From contig JBCBKO010000001.1 of NCBI GenBank assembly GCA_038521865.1, positions 62,001-126,000 of the forward strand: a stretch of DNA of 64,000 nucleotides. The letters run 5' to 3'. This document shows positions 8,435 through 17,069 of the stretch, in pieces. The notes beneath the pieces were generated by a model that was not told the DNA's origin, did no database searches, and saw only the letters and a program-made list of their open reading frames with translations. This stretch comes from CALBPI01 sp038521865 (lineage in GTDB: Bacteria; Pseudomonadota; Gammaproteobacteria; Steroidobacterales; Woeseiaceae). The position numbers and the translations under genes were made by a program. How positions within the stretch are numbered: position 1 is the stretch's first letter; every line of letters begins with the position of its first letter.

Positions 8435-8767
8435 TTATGTACGCGTAGCGTTCTTTGACTCGCCGGCAAAGAACACCGCGGCCTCCTTTAGAATCTGCCG
8501 CTCCTGCTCTGAACGCTTCAGCTCCCGCTTGAGCCGCGCAATCTCAGCACGCAGATCAGCTTCCTCTTCGCGCTGCGCCTTCGGCTTACCGAACTTCTTG
8601 ATCCAGTCGTACAGGCTCTTGTTCGCGATCCCAAGCCGCTTGCTCACTTCCAAAACCGGGTAGCCGTGCACCACAACCTGGTTCACCGCTTCTTGCTTCA
8701 ACTCATCCGAATATCGAATGTGCTTACCGATCTTTGACCTCTCATGGTCTTCTACAATTATTACCAT
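8435..8767 (-). CDS. IS3-family OrfA (HTH, leucine-zipper)
   Basis: This 110-aa protein carries an N-terminal helix-turn-helix of the transposase-8 type (about residues 18-60: YSDELKQEAVNQVV, then VLEVSKRLGIANKSLYDWIKKFG). A coiled coil with heptad leucines follows (DLRAEIARLKRELKRSEQERQILKEA). OrfA binds the terminal repeats and multimerises through the coiled coil. OrfB lies in the -1 frame immediately downstream, consistent with frameshift production of OrfAB. The start could also be a few codons further in (MVIIVEDHERSK seems a non-conserved extension). Confidence 0.9.
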   Translation of the reverse strand: MVIIVEDHERSKIGKHIRYSDELKQEAVNQVVVHGYPVLEVSKRLGIANKSLYDWIKKFGKPKAQREEEADLRAEIARLKRELKRSEQERQILKEAAVFFAGESKNATRT

Positions 8768-8802
8768 GAAAAGTGTCTAGGGTTCTAAGGCCGTATCAGT
8801 CA

Positions 8803-9202
8803 AACCTGGTGCTAAAGGATAAACTCGCTTGTCGTTGATGCTCAGGCCAGCAAATAGTCTGTAGTTACAGGGGCGATTCATTGAAGCTTTTTCCAATCAC
8901 GAGCGGAATGTCCCTGCCTGGTTTTCCAAGACCAATAGCTCGCCTCCGTCCTATCCGAAAGCGAGGCGACCCTCACCTCACTGACCGAAAATCATAAAAC
9001 ACGTCACACCTAGTGTTTCTCATTCAGAGCACGCCACCTCGACACGGAATATCAATATCCGTTATCCTTATCTACGACTGTTGTCGTATATCGGTGATAC
9101 TACTGCTCTGGTTACTTCTGCGTAGTCACGAATAAACCGGAATGGGCGCGCTTTGACGCTCTGAGGCAGGCAATTTTTGAGCGTGATGTGCTAGAGGCAT
9201 CG
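8803..9202. other. Non-coding stretch upstream of the M56 gene
   Basis: There are about 400 bases without a supported gene. The BlaI-type operator at 9072-9089 is the only element I recognise. A small inverted repeat, GGATAT (or GGAATATC) against GATATTCC-like bases, occurs near 9045-9062. No terminator with a U-tract was seen after the insertion sequence. Confidence 0.5.
9072..9089. promoter_or_regulatory. BlaI-type operator, site 1 (upstream of M56 and beta-lactamase-like genes)
   Basis: The sequence CTACGACTGTTGTCGTAT matches the consensus CTACGACA-NN-TGTCGTAG at all but two positions. It lies 114 nt upstream of the M56 start. The same palindrome is perfect at 17071-17088 and has one mismatch at 15616-15633, next to the BlaI-like repressor gene. 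Binding is inferred, not shown. Confidence 0.7.
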
Positions 9203-10186
9203 ATGACTGGATTTGTTTTGTGGATATCGTTTCTGTCCTTTGCGGTCGCGTTAGCGATCGCCGCGGGCGCTAGCGCGTATTCGTGGTGCTCGCGGTTTCT
9301 TACCCCTACCAATCCTCATCGTGCACATCAGAGCATGTTGTTTTTGTTCCTACTCGTCACTCTAGCCTCAGGATATTGAATATCGCTGATACAGAGCAGC
9401 TGGTCACTGGGTCTGGAGTTTGGTATCGGTCCAGATGCTGCTACAAGCTTGGAGGAAAGCGACCACTCTGTCCCCGCTGTAACGACCGTAAGGGCCGACG
9501 TTGTTTTGTTTACCTTGCTGTTAGGTGTAGCCACCCTAAGACTATTGCTGCTTCTAGGATCCTTCCATGTAGCTAGCAGCAGCCTTAATCGTGTTCTGTC
9601 TGAATCACATCCGCTTACAGCAGAACCCACTGTCCGAGTGACGGACCGAATTGTAGAACCAATCACAGCCGGATTTTTATCACCTACAGTTTTGTTGCCC
9701 GAGCACACGCTCTCGAAGTTAACCGACGCACAAATAGAGGCGATCGTTGCTCATGAAAGAGCCCACATTGAGAGGGGTGACCCGACGAAGAATCTGCTCC
9801 TGCAGATTACGAAATGCTTGTGCTGGTTCAACCTCCCGTTGCTCTCTCTTATCGGACGCTACGAACGCAGCAGGGAATTCGATTGTGATCAAAGGGCGAC
9901 TGCCGCCGGCGTTGAACCCATAACTCTGGCAACAGCGATGGCGGAGATCGCAGTAGATGTCGAGCAGCGCAAAACAGTCCTTATGCTTGGTGGTTCCGCC
10001 TCGCAACTATCTCAGCGAATTCGCGTCCTGATGGCGGCCTCAGAGACCGAGCGTTCACGCCAAATGCTGCCGTGGCTCTTGTGCGCACTGACAATCAGCG
10101 GATTCCTTTTCATGTACGGCTTCATTCTGATGAAAGGATTCAATCTCGGCGTAGGGCATGAAATCTACTTTCGGACCGGTGGGTAG
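9203..10186 (+). pseudogene. M56/BlaR1-like sensor metallopeptidase with an in-frame TGA
   Basis: The frame runs from ATG 9203 (TAGAGG upstream) to 10186, with one in-frame TGA at 9377-9379. Before it lie two membrane segments (VLWISFLSFAVALAIAAGA and LFLFLLVTLASGY). After it the same frame continues without a break: 23 open codons, then a third hydrophobic segment (VVLFTLLLGVATLRLLLLLG) and the M56 zinc site HERAHIERGD (HExxH). SREFDCDQRA follows, as in this family, then a last membrane segment near the C-terminus (LPWLLCALTISGFLFMYGFIL). M56 proteins of the BlaR1/MecR1 type sense beta-lactams or other envelope signals and cleave a BlaI-type repressor. No C-terminal penicillin-binding sensor domain is present. 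A single base change would restore the gene. Reinitiation downstream could still give the protease part. Confidence 0.8.
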
Positions 10187-10224
10187 CTGAAATTGCGAAT
10201 CCACTGATTACCTTGGGAGCACAA

Positions 10225-11940
10225 ATGAGAGTCTTCGCATTTCTATTTATCAGCTGCGCAATCGTAAGTCACAGCATGGCAGAAACGGTGCAGGGACCCG
10301 ACACAATCGTCTCATCGAAACTGAACCAGCAATTCGAGCGCTATCGATCCGAGGAAAAACCTGGTGTTGCTGTTCGGGTGTTGCATCAAGGGAGCGTCGT
10401 TTTTGACAATGAGTATGGTATGGCCAATCTGTCCGATGGCGTTCCCATTTCCGAAGAGACGGTGTTCAACATCGGATCAGTATCGAAACAATTCACGGTA
10501 TTCGCAGCGCTCCTTTTGGAGCAGCGAGGAGAGCTGGCGCTTACCGACGACATCCGAAAATATATTCCTGAACTCACTCGTGTGGACACACCAATCACAC
10601 TTGAGCAATTGGCAAGACACACATCCGGTCTCAAGAGCCCGAACTTTTTGGCGCTTGTGGGTGGTTGGCGTCAACCCGATATGCGTGATCACGCGCAAAT
10701 GCTCGAACTTGTTCTCAGACAAGAGGCGCTAGAGTTTCGGCCCGGTACCAACTACAAGTACACCAACGCGGGAACGTTGCTACTTGCCGAGGTGATTGCC
10801 CGGGTTTGCGAATGCCGATTCGCACAATTCATGGCGCAAGAGGTCTTTGAGCCCTTGGGAATGAACTCAACTTTTGTCCGTGATGACATTACTACGGTCA
10901 TCAAGAACGAGGCCCACGGCTATTTTGAAGAGGAAGGGCAGGTTCGGTTTGCAGTCAATCCAATAGCGCATTTTGGATTCTCAAATATCTATTCTACACC
11001 GAGCGATATGGAACGCTGGGCTCGCAACTTCTGGGACCCTGTGCTCGGAGGGCGGACAGTTGTCGATAAGATGCTCTCACCAACCGTCCTGGCCAATGGT
11101 CAACCCGTTGACCATATGATGGGCCTGTTCCTCAGCCCAACAAGGGGCGTCTTGCATTATCAGCACACAGGTTCACATCGTGCCTATTTGAGCTACTTTG
11201 GTTTATTTCCACAGAGCCAGTCAGCCATCATCATGCTAAGTAATAATGCTGCCTTTGACTTATTCGCAAATGCCGATCAAATCTCCGAAACGCTCTTTCC
11301 TGCTGATGAGCCTCAACAATCCGATATTGATGACGCAATCGTTGAAGTCGAATTCGACTACTCCGACATGAAGTCGGTCGTCGGCACCTACTGGAGTAAG
11401 AAAAACAAAATACTCAGGGAAATTCAGGTATCTGACGATTCGTTGATCTACGTCCGCGGCGAAGGAAATACATCAACCTTCAAGGCCACAGCGGCTGGTC
11501 AATTCCGTATTGAAGAGCCCGGCGTCGCGTTTTCCATTTCGTTCGAGAACGGTAACCTGTTGATCGACTATGAGGGCGAGAAGGACCGGATGCATAGGAT
11601 CACGCCAGGCAACGACCGTGAGGGCAAAGACTATCAAGGAACATACGTCAGCCATGAATTGGGGCAAGTGTTCGATGTAGTGGTGTGTGATGGCATATTG
11701 CAAATAGATAGCATCAAGCGAGACCCTGTCTTACTGACGAAATCGCACAGTGATGTGTTCAAAACAGATACCTGGTTTTTGTCCACGGTGGAATTCAAAC
11801 ATGACGACGAGCTCGGAATCATTGGCTTCTATGGATCGAATGTTAACGTCATTGATATCTGGTTCGATCGAGTCGAAGAGGTCGGTACTCACCGTAGCGG
11901 GTATCTGCAGCGATCAGCGTGTGGTATCGAAAAGGCGTAA
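10225..11940 (+). CDS. Class C beta-lactamase-fold serine hydrolase, periplasmic, 571 aa
   Basis: The ATG at 10225 has GGGAG about 6 nt upstream and starts a signal peptide (cleavage after SMA, near residue 19). The serine beta-lactamase/penicillin-binding fold shows SxxK as SVSK (S85, K88), YxN as YTN (Y179-N181) and an HTG in place of KTG (QHTGS), as in many class C-related esterases and peptidases. A C-terminal beta-rich extension from about residue 375 resembles DUF3471-type domains. The protein therefore belongs to the beta-lactamase family in the broad sense; hydrolysis of beta-lactams is not established. It lies 38 nt after the M56 gene, downstream of a BlaI-type operator, which suggests co-regulation by the repressor encoded at 15693. 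Confidence 0.88.
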   Translation: MRVFAFLFISCAIVSHSMAETVQGPDTIVSSKLNQQFERYRSEEKPGVAVRVLHQGSVVFDNEYGMANLSDGVPISEETVFNIGSVSKQFTVFAALLLEQRGELALTDDIRKYIPELTRVDTPITLEQLARHTSGLKSPNFLALVGGWRQPDMRDHAQMLELVLRQEALEFRPGTNYKYTNAGTLLLAEVIARVCECRFAQFMAQEVFEPLGMNSTFVRDDITTVIKNEAHGYFEEEGQVRFAVNPIAHFGFSNIYSTPSDMERWARNFWDPVLGGRTVVDKMLSPTVLANGQPVDHMMGLFLSPTRGVLHYQHTGSHRAYLSYFGLFPQSQSAIIMLSNNAAFDLFANADQISETLFPADEPQQSDIDDAIVEVEFDYSDMKSVVGTYWSKKNKILREIQVSDDSLIYVRGEGNTSTFKATAAGQFRIEEPGVAFSISFENGNLLIDYEGEKDRMHRITPGNDREGKDYQGTYVSHELGQVFDVVVCDGILQIDSIKRDPVLLTKSHSDVFKTDTWFLSTVEFKHDDELGIIGFYGSNVNVIDIWFDRVEEVGTHRSGYLQRSACGIEKA

Positions 11941-12160
11941 CGTTGGGGCCTCGGTTCTGTAACACCGTAAGCACCACAAGCCGTTGCGACTGGCGCTTAT
12001 CGGTGTAGGAAAACACGTGCCGGTGACGCCATTGCCGGGGCCACTGTGCGACTAGGGAGATAGGCACAACGCGTGATGGCGCACAGGCAAGCGCCATGTT
12101 TACTGAATTCTTAAGGGCGAGATATTGCGTTATTCGCAACCAGTGGTCTAGGCTCGAGCA

Positions 12161-14185
12161 ATGAGGCAATGGCGGATTGGAAAAGTCGAATTTGACGCGG
12201 ATCAGCGTTGCCTGCGCGCAGGTAAGCAATCGGTTCTATTAGAGCCCAAAGCATCCTCTCTATTGGCATATCTGTGCCAAAATCCTGGTCGCGATATATC
12301 TCGAGATGAGCTCATCAAAACGGTCTGGAACAATCAGATCGTCACCGAGAATTCGATAAACCGCGTTGTTGTCCTGCTGCGAAAGGCACTGCAGGACAAT
12401 GAAAAGCCGCATCAATACCTGGTCACAGTACCCAAGGTCGGCTATCGGCTCATTGCGTCGGTGCACCCGATCACCAATGAGTCCGGTCATCACAGTCCAA
12501 AAGATCTTGAATACTTCACACCGCGCTTGGCTATCGTGGCGCTTTTTGTTCTAGCCGTCACGCTCTCAATTGTATTCTCGATAACAAGTGATACTGAAAC
12601 AAACTCCACCGCAGACCGCATAGCGATCACACCGGTTTCTCGACTCTCCGTTGCACAATCTAACGGTGTCATGTCGCCAGACGGTCAACTGCTTCTCTAC
12701 ACTGCTTCTGACGATACGCACTCTCGCATCTTTCTTTTGGATGATCAGGCGCAGAATCCGCGACCGATAAGTCCGGCAACTGGTGATGCGGATTTCGCAC
12801 AGTGGGCCAATGATGGATCGTTTGCCTTGTATCAGTTCTTTACCGAAGAACGGTGTGAGATTCACCGGGTTGTGCGAACTACCGATGGATTTGGGCCACC
12901 AGAGACGATTTACAACTGCTATCTTGGCAGTTTCACCGAACTCTCACTCTCTCTCGATAATGCCACCATGTACTTTGTAGAGCGTGAGTTGCCCGTCGCT
13001 CCCTACGAAGCGTTTGCATTGAGTTTGGCCACAGGCACTAAACAGCGGCTATCACAGCCTGTTGCTCGTGGTTATGGGAACCACCATCTAGATGTCCACC
13101 CTCAGTCGGGCCGGTTGCTATTGCTTGGTGACCGCAGTCCCGGCAAAACGTCAGTTTTCGAACTCGATCCCAAAGCGCGTAGCTTCGAGCTGCTGCTTGC
13201 GATGGACTACAGTGTCGAGAGTGGTATCTGGAGTCATCGAGAAGGATACATGGTCCATCCCTCACGACATCCTTCCTACGAACTGGTCGAGACGTCGCTT
13301 GGTACGGGAGAGACGTCAGTGCTCATCTCCGATAGTCGACGCGTCACATCGCCACGTCGTATCGTGTCGGAGGACAAAGACCAGGAGGACTATTTATTCA
13401 CCTCTTATCTGTATAACCGCGATATTGAAATGCCTGGCGAAAAGACAGCTTTACTCAATTCCGGAGCTATGGATTACCTACCGTCACTCTCAAGCAATGG
13501 AAACCTGCTAGCGTTTGTTTCAAAACGTATCGGTCGTAGCCAAATACTGATCGTGGACCTTAATACAGGTGCACTAGAGGCAATCGATCCGCCAGAGGCT
13601 GGCAGGCGCTTTCATGAGTTGGCTTGGTCACCCGATGATGAGCAACTTGTGGCGAGTACAAATGTTGGATTAATGGTGTTCAATATGAACGCTAGATCCT
13701 GGACGCATGATGTGTCCTTCGAGTTGCCGCTCTATGGCGTGAGTTGGTACGACAACAAAACATTGGCGTTCAGCCATTTTGATACGGGAAAGTGGCGTGC
13801 ATTTCGTTATGGATTGGATACGGGCCAAGCCTCGATGTTGGATCCGCGCTGGGCTCTGAGCGTGAGCAACGCGCAGCAAACGCTCTTTTTTGATCAAGCT
13901 TTTGAAGTCTATCGCGATGATGTGCGACTGACAGCACTCGAGCGATGTGGACCGCCGCTTTGGCGTTATCAGTTGAGAGTAGAGCTTGACGGTACAGACT
14001 TCTACTGCCACGCGGGCGATGCGGACAACGATGTTCTGAAATTTGATGCCAGTCTTCGGTCAACCCGCATGAAGGACGTGGTCTCGCGGTATGAGTTTTT
14101 CAGTGTGAGCAATGGGGAAGTTGCAAAGACGCGGGTTGTGAGCACATTCAGCGATATCATGCGTACCCAGCGCGGCACCGGATAA
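12161..14185 (+). CDS. CadC/ToxR-type membrane regulator with TolB-like propeller, 674 aa
   Basis: Residues 1-100 are an OmpR/CadC winged helix (Trans_reg_C), seen in LEPKASSLLAYLCQNPGRDISRDELI, NSINRVVVLLRKAL and YLVTVPKVGYRLIA. One membrane segment follows at about 122-142 (LAIVALFVLAVTLSIVFSI). The remaining 530 residues are periplasmic and carry PD40/TolB-like blades, such as NGVMSPDGQLLLYTASDD, LPSLSSNGNLLAFVSKR and ELAWSPDDEQLVAST. Such one-component regulators bind DNA from the membrane in response to a periplasmic signal. The gene is alone, 220 nt after the beta-lactamase-like gene, and ends in a hairpin shared with the convergent gene. Its target genes cannot be told from the sequence. 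The start has only a weak GAG upstream. Confidence 0.88.
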   Translation: MRQWRIGKVEFDADQRCLRAGKQSVLLEPKASSLLAYLCQNPGRDISRDELIKTVWNNQIVTENSINRVVVLLRKALQDNEKPHQYLVTVPKVGYRLIASVHPITNESGHHSPKDLEYFTPRLAIVALFVLAVTLSIVFSITSDTETNSTADRIAITPVSRLSVAQSNGVMSPDGQLLLYTASDDTHSRIFLLDDQAQNPRPISPATGDADFAQWANDGSFALYQFFTEERCEIHRVVRTTDGFGPPETIYNCYLGSFTELSLSLDNATMYFVERELPVAPYEAFALSLATGTKQRLSQPVARGYGNHHLDVHPQSGRLLLLGDRSPGKTSVFELDPKARSFELLLAMDYSVESGIWSHREGYMVHPSRHPSYELVETSLGTGETSVLISDSRRVTSPRRIVSEDKDQEDYLFTSYLYNRDIEMPGEKTALLNSGAMDYLPSLSSNGNLLAFVSKRIGRSQILIVDLNTGALEAIDPPEAGRRFHELAWSPDDEQLVASTNVGLMVFNMNARSWTHDVSFELPLYGVSWYDNKTLAFSHFDTGKWRAFRYGLDTGQASMLDPRWALSVSNAQQTLFFDQAFEVYRDDVRLTALERCGPPLWRYQLRVELDGTDFYCHAGDADNDVLKFDASLRSTRMKDVVSRYEFFSVSNGEVAKTRVVSTFSDIMRTQRGTG

Positions 14186-14195
14186 GAGCAGCGCC

Positions 14196-14220
14196 TTCGA
14201 TGCGCTCTGAACGCATCGAA
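14196..14220. terminator. Hairpin between convergent genes
   Basis: There is a perfect 9-bp inverted repeat, TTCGATGCG and CGCATCGAA, with a 7-nt loop (CTCTGAA). It lies 11 nt after the stop of the CadC-type gene and 16 nt after the stop of the convergent NTF2-like gene. There is no clear U-tract, so factor-independent termination is uncertain. Confidence 0.6.
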
Positions 14221-14236
14221 GGACACTGACAACCTG

Positions 14237-14671
14237 CTACTGGTCGTGGGTCACTCGGCCCCAAAACACATTTGTGATCCGCCAGCCATCTGCTAGCCGG
14301 TGAAGCACGATATTCTTCATATAGGTGTTTTCTGGTGCTTCAGGTTGATAGCGATGCAGCGAGGTCACAACTGCCATATCGTTGTAGATATCAATATCGA
14401 TAAGGTTATGGATCACCGCATCGGCGCCTTTGCCGATGTCATTATCCAGTGGTGGCGTTCCGTAAGAGTGGCGTCCGTTGTCATCAATCCGATGGTAGAG
14501 CACCGTCTCTGAAATACATTGCGATGAGCGATCTGCCCCACCATAGAGATCCCATTCATAAAAACACGCCATCGCCGCTTTGATCTGCTCTCGGTCAGAA
14601 GCTGCAGATGCGGCAGGTGCAAATAGGATTAAGCTCAAGCCGCAGGCCAATAGACTTCCAAGTATGCGCAT
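14237..14671 (-). CDS. Secreted NTF2-like (SnoaL/DUF4440-type) protein, 144 aa
   Basis: The signal peptide MRILGSLLACGLSLILFAPAASA ends before ASDREQ. The mature part has the cone-shaped NTF2-like pattern. A helical start (REQIKAAMACFYEWDLYGG) is followed by strands with alternating hydrophobic residues and the typical end VLHRLADGWRITNVFWGRV. Members include ketosteroid-isomerase-like enzymes and binding proteins. Here the substrate is unknown, and no catalytic Asp pair can be assigned with confidence. The gene is convergent with the CadC-type regulator, with the hairpin at 14196-14220 between them. Confidence 0.8.
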   Translation of the reverse strand: MRILGSLLACGLSLILFAPAASAASDREQIKAAMACFYEWDLYGGADRSSQCISETVLYHRIDDNGRHSYGTPPLDNDIGKGADAVIHNLIDIDIYNDMAVVTSLHRYQPEAPENTYMKNIVLHRLADGWRITNVFWGRVTHDQ

Positions 14672-14975
14672 TGTGGTTTACCCATGAGTTGTGATTGAGC
14701 AACGAAGGCTGGAGTATCGGCATCCACGAGTCGTTGCACAGGCGTGATTTTTTGTGATGGAACATGATTTGCTCAGTTTCAGGATGAGGCTTTCGTTCAC
14801 TACCAGCACTTGTCCAAGGGGAATACCGTCACCTAGTCGACAAAAGATAGAAATTGAATCCGAGCGGGGTCAGGAATAGGCTTTGGCAACTCGCTCCGAA
14901 CGACCGGTTTACTTTGGGCGGTTGTCCGACGAGTGACACCCGTCGGATTCCGATGGTCTTTTTCAGCGCTAGGCG
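14672..14975. other. Intergenic, nothing recognised
   Basis: This 304-nt stretch lies between the NTF2-like gene and the dioxygenase-like gene. I see no open frame with gene character, no repeat copy and no operator-like palindrome. It should hold the promoter of the NTF2-like gene, but no clear -35/-10 pair stands out. Confidence 0.4.
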
Positions 14976-15578
14976 CTAACGCGTGTTCGGAACCAGTATT
15001 ACGTGGAATTTCGCTAATTCGTGCTGATTGGCGATTAGCACTGGTTTAACGACCCTTTTCCACCCATCGTTCTCGATTACAAATTGATCGTTTTTTAGCC
15101 GCGAATCACCAGCGAAATACATTTGCGTCGTGAGTGGCATATACCCAGACGCACGTACTTTGAAATGAATGTGGGCGGGTCTATCCAGGCCACCATCAGT
15201 GTAAGGGGCTGGTCTGCACGTCTTGAAACGATAGGCACCGCTCTGAGAGGTCGTCGTAAGACCATGATAATTGAGGCTCTGACCGAGATCGTACTCACCC
15301 GCACTGTTAGCGTGCCAAATGTTTACGGTGGCACCTGCGACAGGGCGGCACGTGATCGCATCAAGAACGGTGCCCTCTAAATCCAGAAGTTGCGTTTCCC
15401 CTCCGGTGCGTAGCAATGAACGCTCGGGCGCCGCGTCACGGAAAAAAGGACCCTCAATGTCAGGGCCCGTGGGAGCTTCGCAGCTCTGTTCCCGTGCTTG
15501 GGCGGACGACAATAAGAGCTGAGGCGCGATTGCTGATGTTGTAGCGCCAATCATGACCAAACGTCTAGACTTATTCAT
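14976..15578 (-). CDS. Secreted intradiol ring-cleavage dioxygenase-like protein, 200 aa
   Basis: The N-terminus MNKSRRLVMIGATTSAIAPQ is an export signal with a twin-arginine-like start. The mature part has the intradiol dioxygenase beta-sandwich: GPDIEGPFFRDAAPERS, then LEGTVLDAITCRPVAGATVNIWHANSAGEYD, then YRFKTCRPAPYT, then DRPAHIHFKVRASGY. The two histidines of RPAHIHF and the tyrosines of GEYD and PAPYT fit the Fe(III)-binding Tyr/Tyr/His/His set of protocatechuate 3,4-dioxygenase relatives. At 200 aa it matches secreted single-subunit members whose substrates are mostly unknown. It is divergent from the BlaI-like repressor gene, with the palindromic operator between them, so it is probably repressed by that protein. 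Confidence 0.85.
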   Translation of the reverse strand: MNKSRRLVMIGATTSAIAPQLLLSSAQAREQSCEAPTGPDIEGPFFRDAAPERSLLRTGGETQLLDLEGTVLDAITCRPVAGATVNIWHANSAGEYDLGQSLNYHGLTTTSQSGAYRFKTCRPAPYTDGGLDRPAHIHFKVRASGYMPLTTQMYFAGDSRLKNDQFVIENDGWKRVVKPVLIANQHELAKFHVILVPNTR

Positions 15579-15615
15579 GCATCACCACAATTCCTGGATT
15601 GCCGCGCTTATAATA

Positions 15616-15633
15616 CTACGTCATCTGTCGTAG
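15616..15633. promoter_or_regulatory. BlaI-type operator, site 2 (between divergent dioxygenase-like and repressor genes)
   Basis: CTACGTCATCTGTCGTAG is a palindrome with one mismatch to CTACGACA-NN-TGTCGTAG. It lies 37 nt upstream of the dioxygenase-like start and 59 nt upstream of the repressor start, a position suited to autoregulation and control of both genes. Confidence 0.75.
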
Positions 15634-15692
15634 CATAGTATGAATACAGATATCTTCCGCGCTAACACGTGAACCAGAACAAATGTGAAGCA

Positions 15693-16070
15693 ATGGCACA
15701 AAGCACGCTGAACCAATCAGAGATAGAGATTCTCACCTTTCTTTGGGAGCAAAAAGACTCGACAGTGGGTGAGATCCACGAGGACATCCTCAAAAGAAGG
15801 GAGGTTGGTTATACAACTACCCTCAAGCAAGTGCAGCGAATGCACGAAAAGGGCCTTGTAAAAAGAACAAGCAAAACGGGTCGCTCTCATGTGTACAAGG
15901 CGGTCGTTAAGGCGGATAAACAGCGCAAGCTGTTGGTGAAGCAATTGGTTAATTCAGCATTTGATGGATCGACAGGGCAATTGGTATTGCATGCACTGGG
16001 GGGTAACAGACCAGACAGTGACGAAATCGCCGAAATTCGAAAGCTCCTAGATCAAATGGACGGCCAGTAG
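15693..16070 (+). CDS. BlaI/MecI/CopY-family transcriptional repressor, 125 aa
   Basis: This is a winged-helix repressor of the penicillinase-repressor family. LNQSEIEILTFLWEQKDSTVGEIHEDIL is the N-terminal helix region, GYTTTLKQVQRMHEKGLVKR the recognition helix and wing, and a C-terminal dimerisation helix follows. The ATG at 15693 is preferred over the upstream GTG at 15669 because the family sequence begins at that point. Members are inactivated by proteolysis through an M56 sensor. A candidate sensor gene lies at 9203-10186 but carries a stop. The operator palindrome at 15616 is directly upstream, and two further copies mark the probable regulon. Confidence 0.9.
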   Translation: MAQSTLNQSEIEILTFLWEQKDSTVGEIHEDILKRREVGYTTTLKQVQRMHEKGLVKRTSKTGRSHVYKAVVKADKQRKLLVKQLVNSAFDGSTGQLVLHALGGNRPDSDEIAEIRKLLDQMDGQ

Positions 16071-16084
16071 CCAACTTCTATCGC

Positions 16085-17056
16085 TTAAGGTTCATCAACA
16101 CGAGCACTATTCTCACCTTGCAAGAGCCAACTGAGTGCGCGGCTCTCTAGCTCTAGGGCTAACTCAGGTTCTAAAGACCACATGCCATGCTCCATGTCGT
16201 CAATTTCCCAGTAAGAGAAACTCACGTTTTCTTCAAGCGCTTTTGCAAGTACTCGAGCCGACTCGACAGGGGCGCCGTCAAAATCTCTGTCACCGTGAAT
16301 CATGAGAACGGGCCGGTCCTCGTCTTTAAGCAGGTAGGTTAGCCGTCGATCCAACCGAGAGGACCAAGCCAGGTAGGTATTATCATCGCCGGACCAGGAC
16401 TGCCCCCAAATCGGCGTTGCGGCGATGTCGTCAAAGGTTGCCCTTAATTCCGAGAGGCAAGACGATCGATCTGAAACCTGATCCTCTGGACAGACCCAAA
16501 AGTCCTCGAAGTGCTCTCTCATGGAGTATCCGCCGCCAACACCACCGAAAACGAGTCGCGATGCGTCCGGTGTCAGCGCGAAAACTTCGGTTGCTATGTC
16601 TCCGCCGTCTGACCACCCAAAAATCAAAAACTCGCCATTCCACCAATCTGCATTGTTTCGCAGGTGTTGCAGCACTCTGATGTGATCTAACACACGAAAA
16701 TCCATGGAATAGTCTTTCTTAAACGCATCGCTGCAGTCCGTCAGGCTCGACTTCTTCGGTGGCACGCCCCGCTTGGCAACGGTGACTCTCGCGAACGAAT
16801 GAAGCTCGAATACCGATGGCGACATGAGATCGATGAACCCCTTTCGCAGCGCACCAAGACATCCGGACCCATCAATAACGACGAGTGTAGGAAGCTTCGA
16901 CGATTCCTTCGTCCTCTCAACATGGTAGGTCAACTTCTTACCATTGACATCGAAGATTGATCGGGTCTCAGTAATGGTTTCAAGAGGTTCGCAACGTCCA
17001 GTCTCACCCCCAAATATTAAAGTCATCAGAGCCAAGGCACGTACAAGCCATTTCAT
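16085..17056 (-). CDS. Secreted alpha/beta hydrolase, 323 aa
   Basis: A signal peptide (MKWLVRALALMTLIFGGETGRC) precedes an alpha/beta-hydrolase core. The nucleophile elbow is GWSDGG (serine near residue 159), the acid is likely in HGDRDFDGAP, and the histidine is in DDMEHGMW. The family includes peptidases, esterases and dienelactone-hydrolase-like enzymes; the exact substrate is unclear. The start codon lies just inside the repressor's third operator (perfect palindrome at 17070-17089, 14 nt upstream of the ATG), so transcription should be tightly controlled by the BlaI-like repressor. It is convergent with the repressor gene, with a 14-nt gap. Confidence 0.85.
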   Translation of the reverse strand: MKWLVRALALMTLIFGGETGRCEPLETITETRSIFDVNGKKLTYHVERTKESSKLPTLVVIDGSGCLGALRKGFIDLMSPSVFELHSFARVTVAKRGVPPKKSSLTDCSDAFKKDYSMDFRVLDHIRVLQHLRNNADWWNGEFLIFGWSDGGDIATEVFALTPDASRLVFGGVGGGYSMREHFEDFWVCPEDQVSDRSSCLSELRATFDDIAATPIWGQSWSGDDNTYLAWSSRLDRRLTYLLKDEDRPVLMIHGDRDFDGAPVESARVLAKALEENVSFSYWEIDDMEHGMWSLEPELALELESRALSWLLQGENSARVDEP

Positions 17057-17069
17057 CGAGATGTTCCAT

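Larger units (their letters stand above)
7559..8802 (-). mobile_element. IS3-family insertion sequence, intact (IS element 1)
   Basis: The element is about 1.24 kb and holds orfA and orfB in the usual IS3 arrangement on the minus strand. The ends are related inverted repeats. The left end reads TGATAAGGCCTGAG followed by CTAGACAC. The right end, read inward, is TGATACGGCCTTAG followed by CTAGACAC. AACC at 7555-7558 and at 8803-8806 could be a 4-bp target duplication. The exact outermost bases are uncertain by a few nucleotides because the right copy carries an extra TGAC before TGATA. Remnants of related ends occur at 52064-52106 and 53779-53823. Confidence 0.8.

Noticed and set aside
8787..8802. 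Shared bases GGCCGTATCAGTCA at 8789 and 52093 as an independent regulatory repeat
   Set aside because: Alignment with the other IS end shows that this is the terminal repeat of the IS3-family element and its remnant.
9377..9379. Selenocysteine at the in-frame TGA of the M56 gene
   Set aside because: M56 proteins have no selenocysteine at this place, the position is in a membrane or loop segment, and no clear SECIS-like hairpin follows. A nonsense mutation is simpler.
14196..14220. Regulatory operator
   Set aside because: The perfect inverted repeat lies between two convergent stops, where a transcription terminator is the natural reading.
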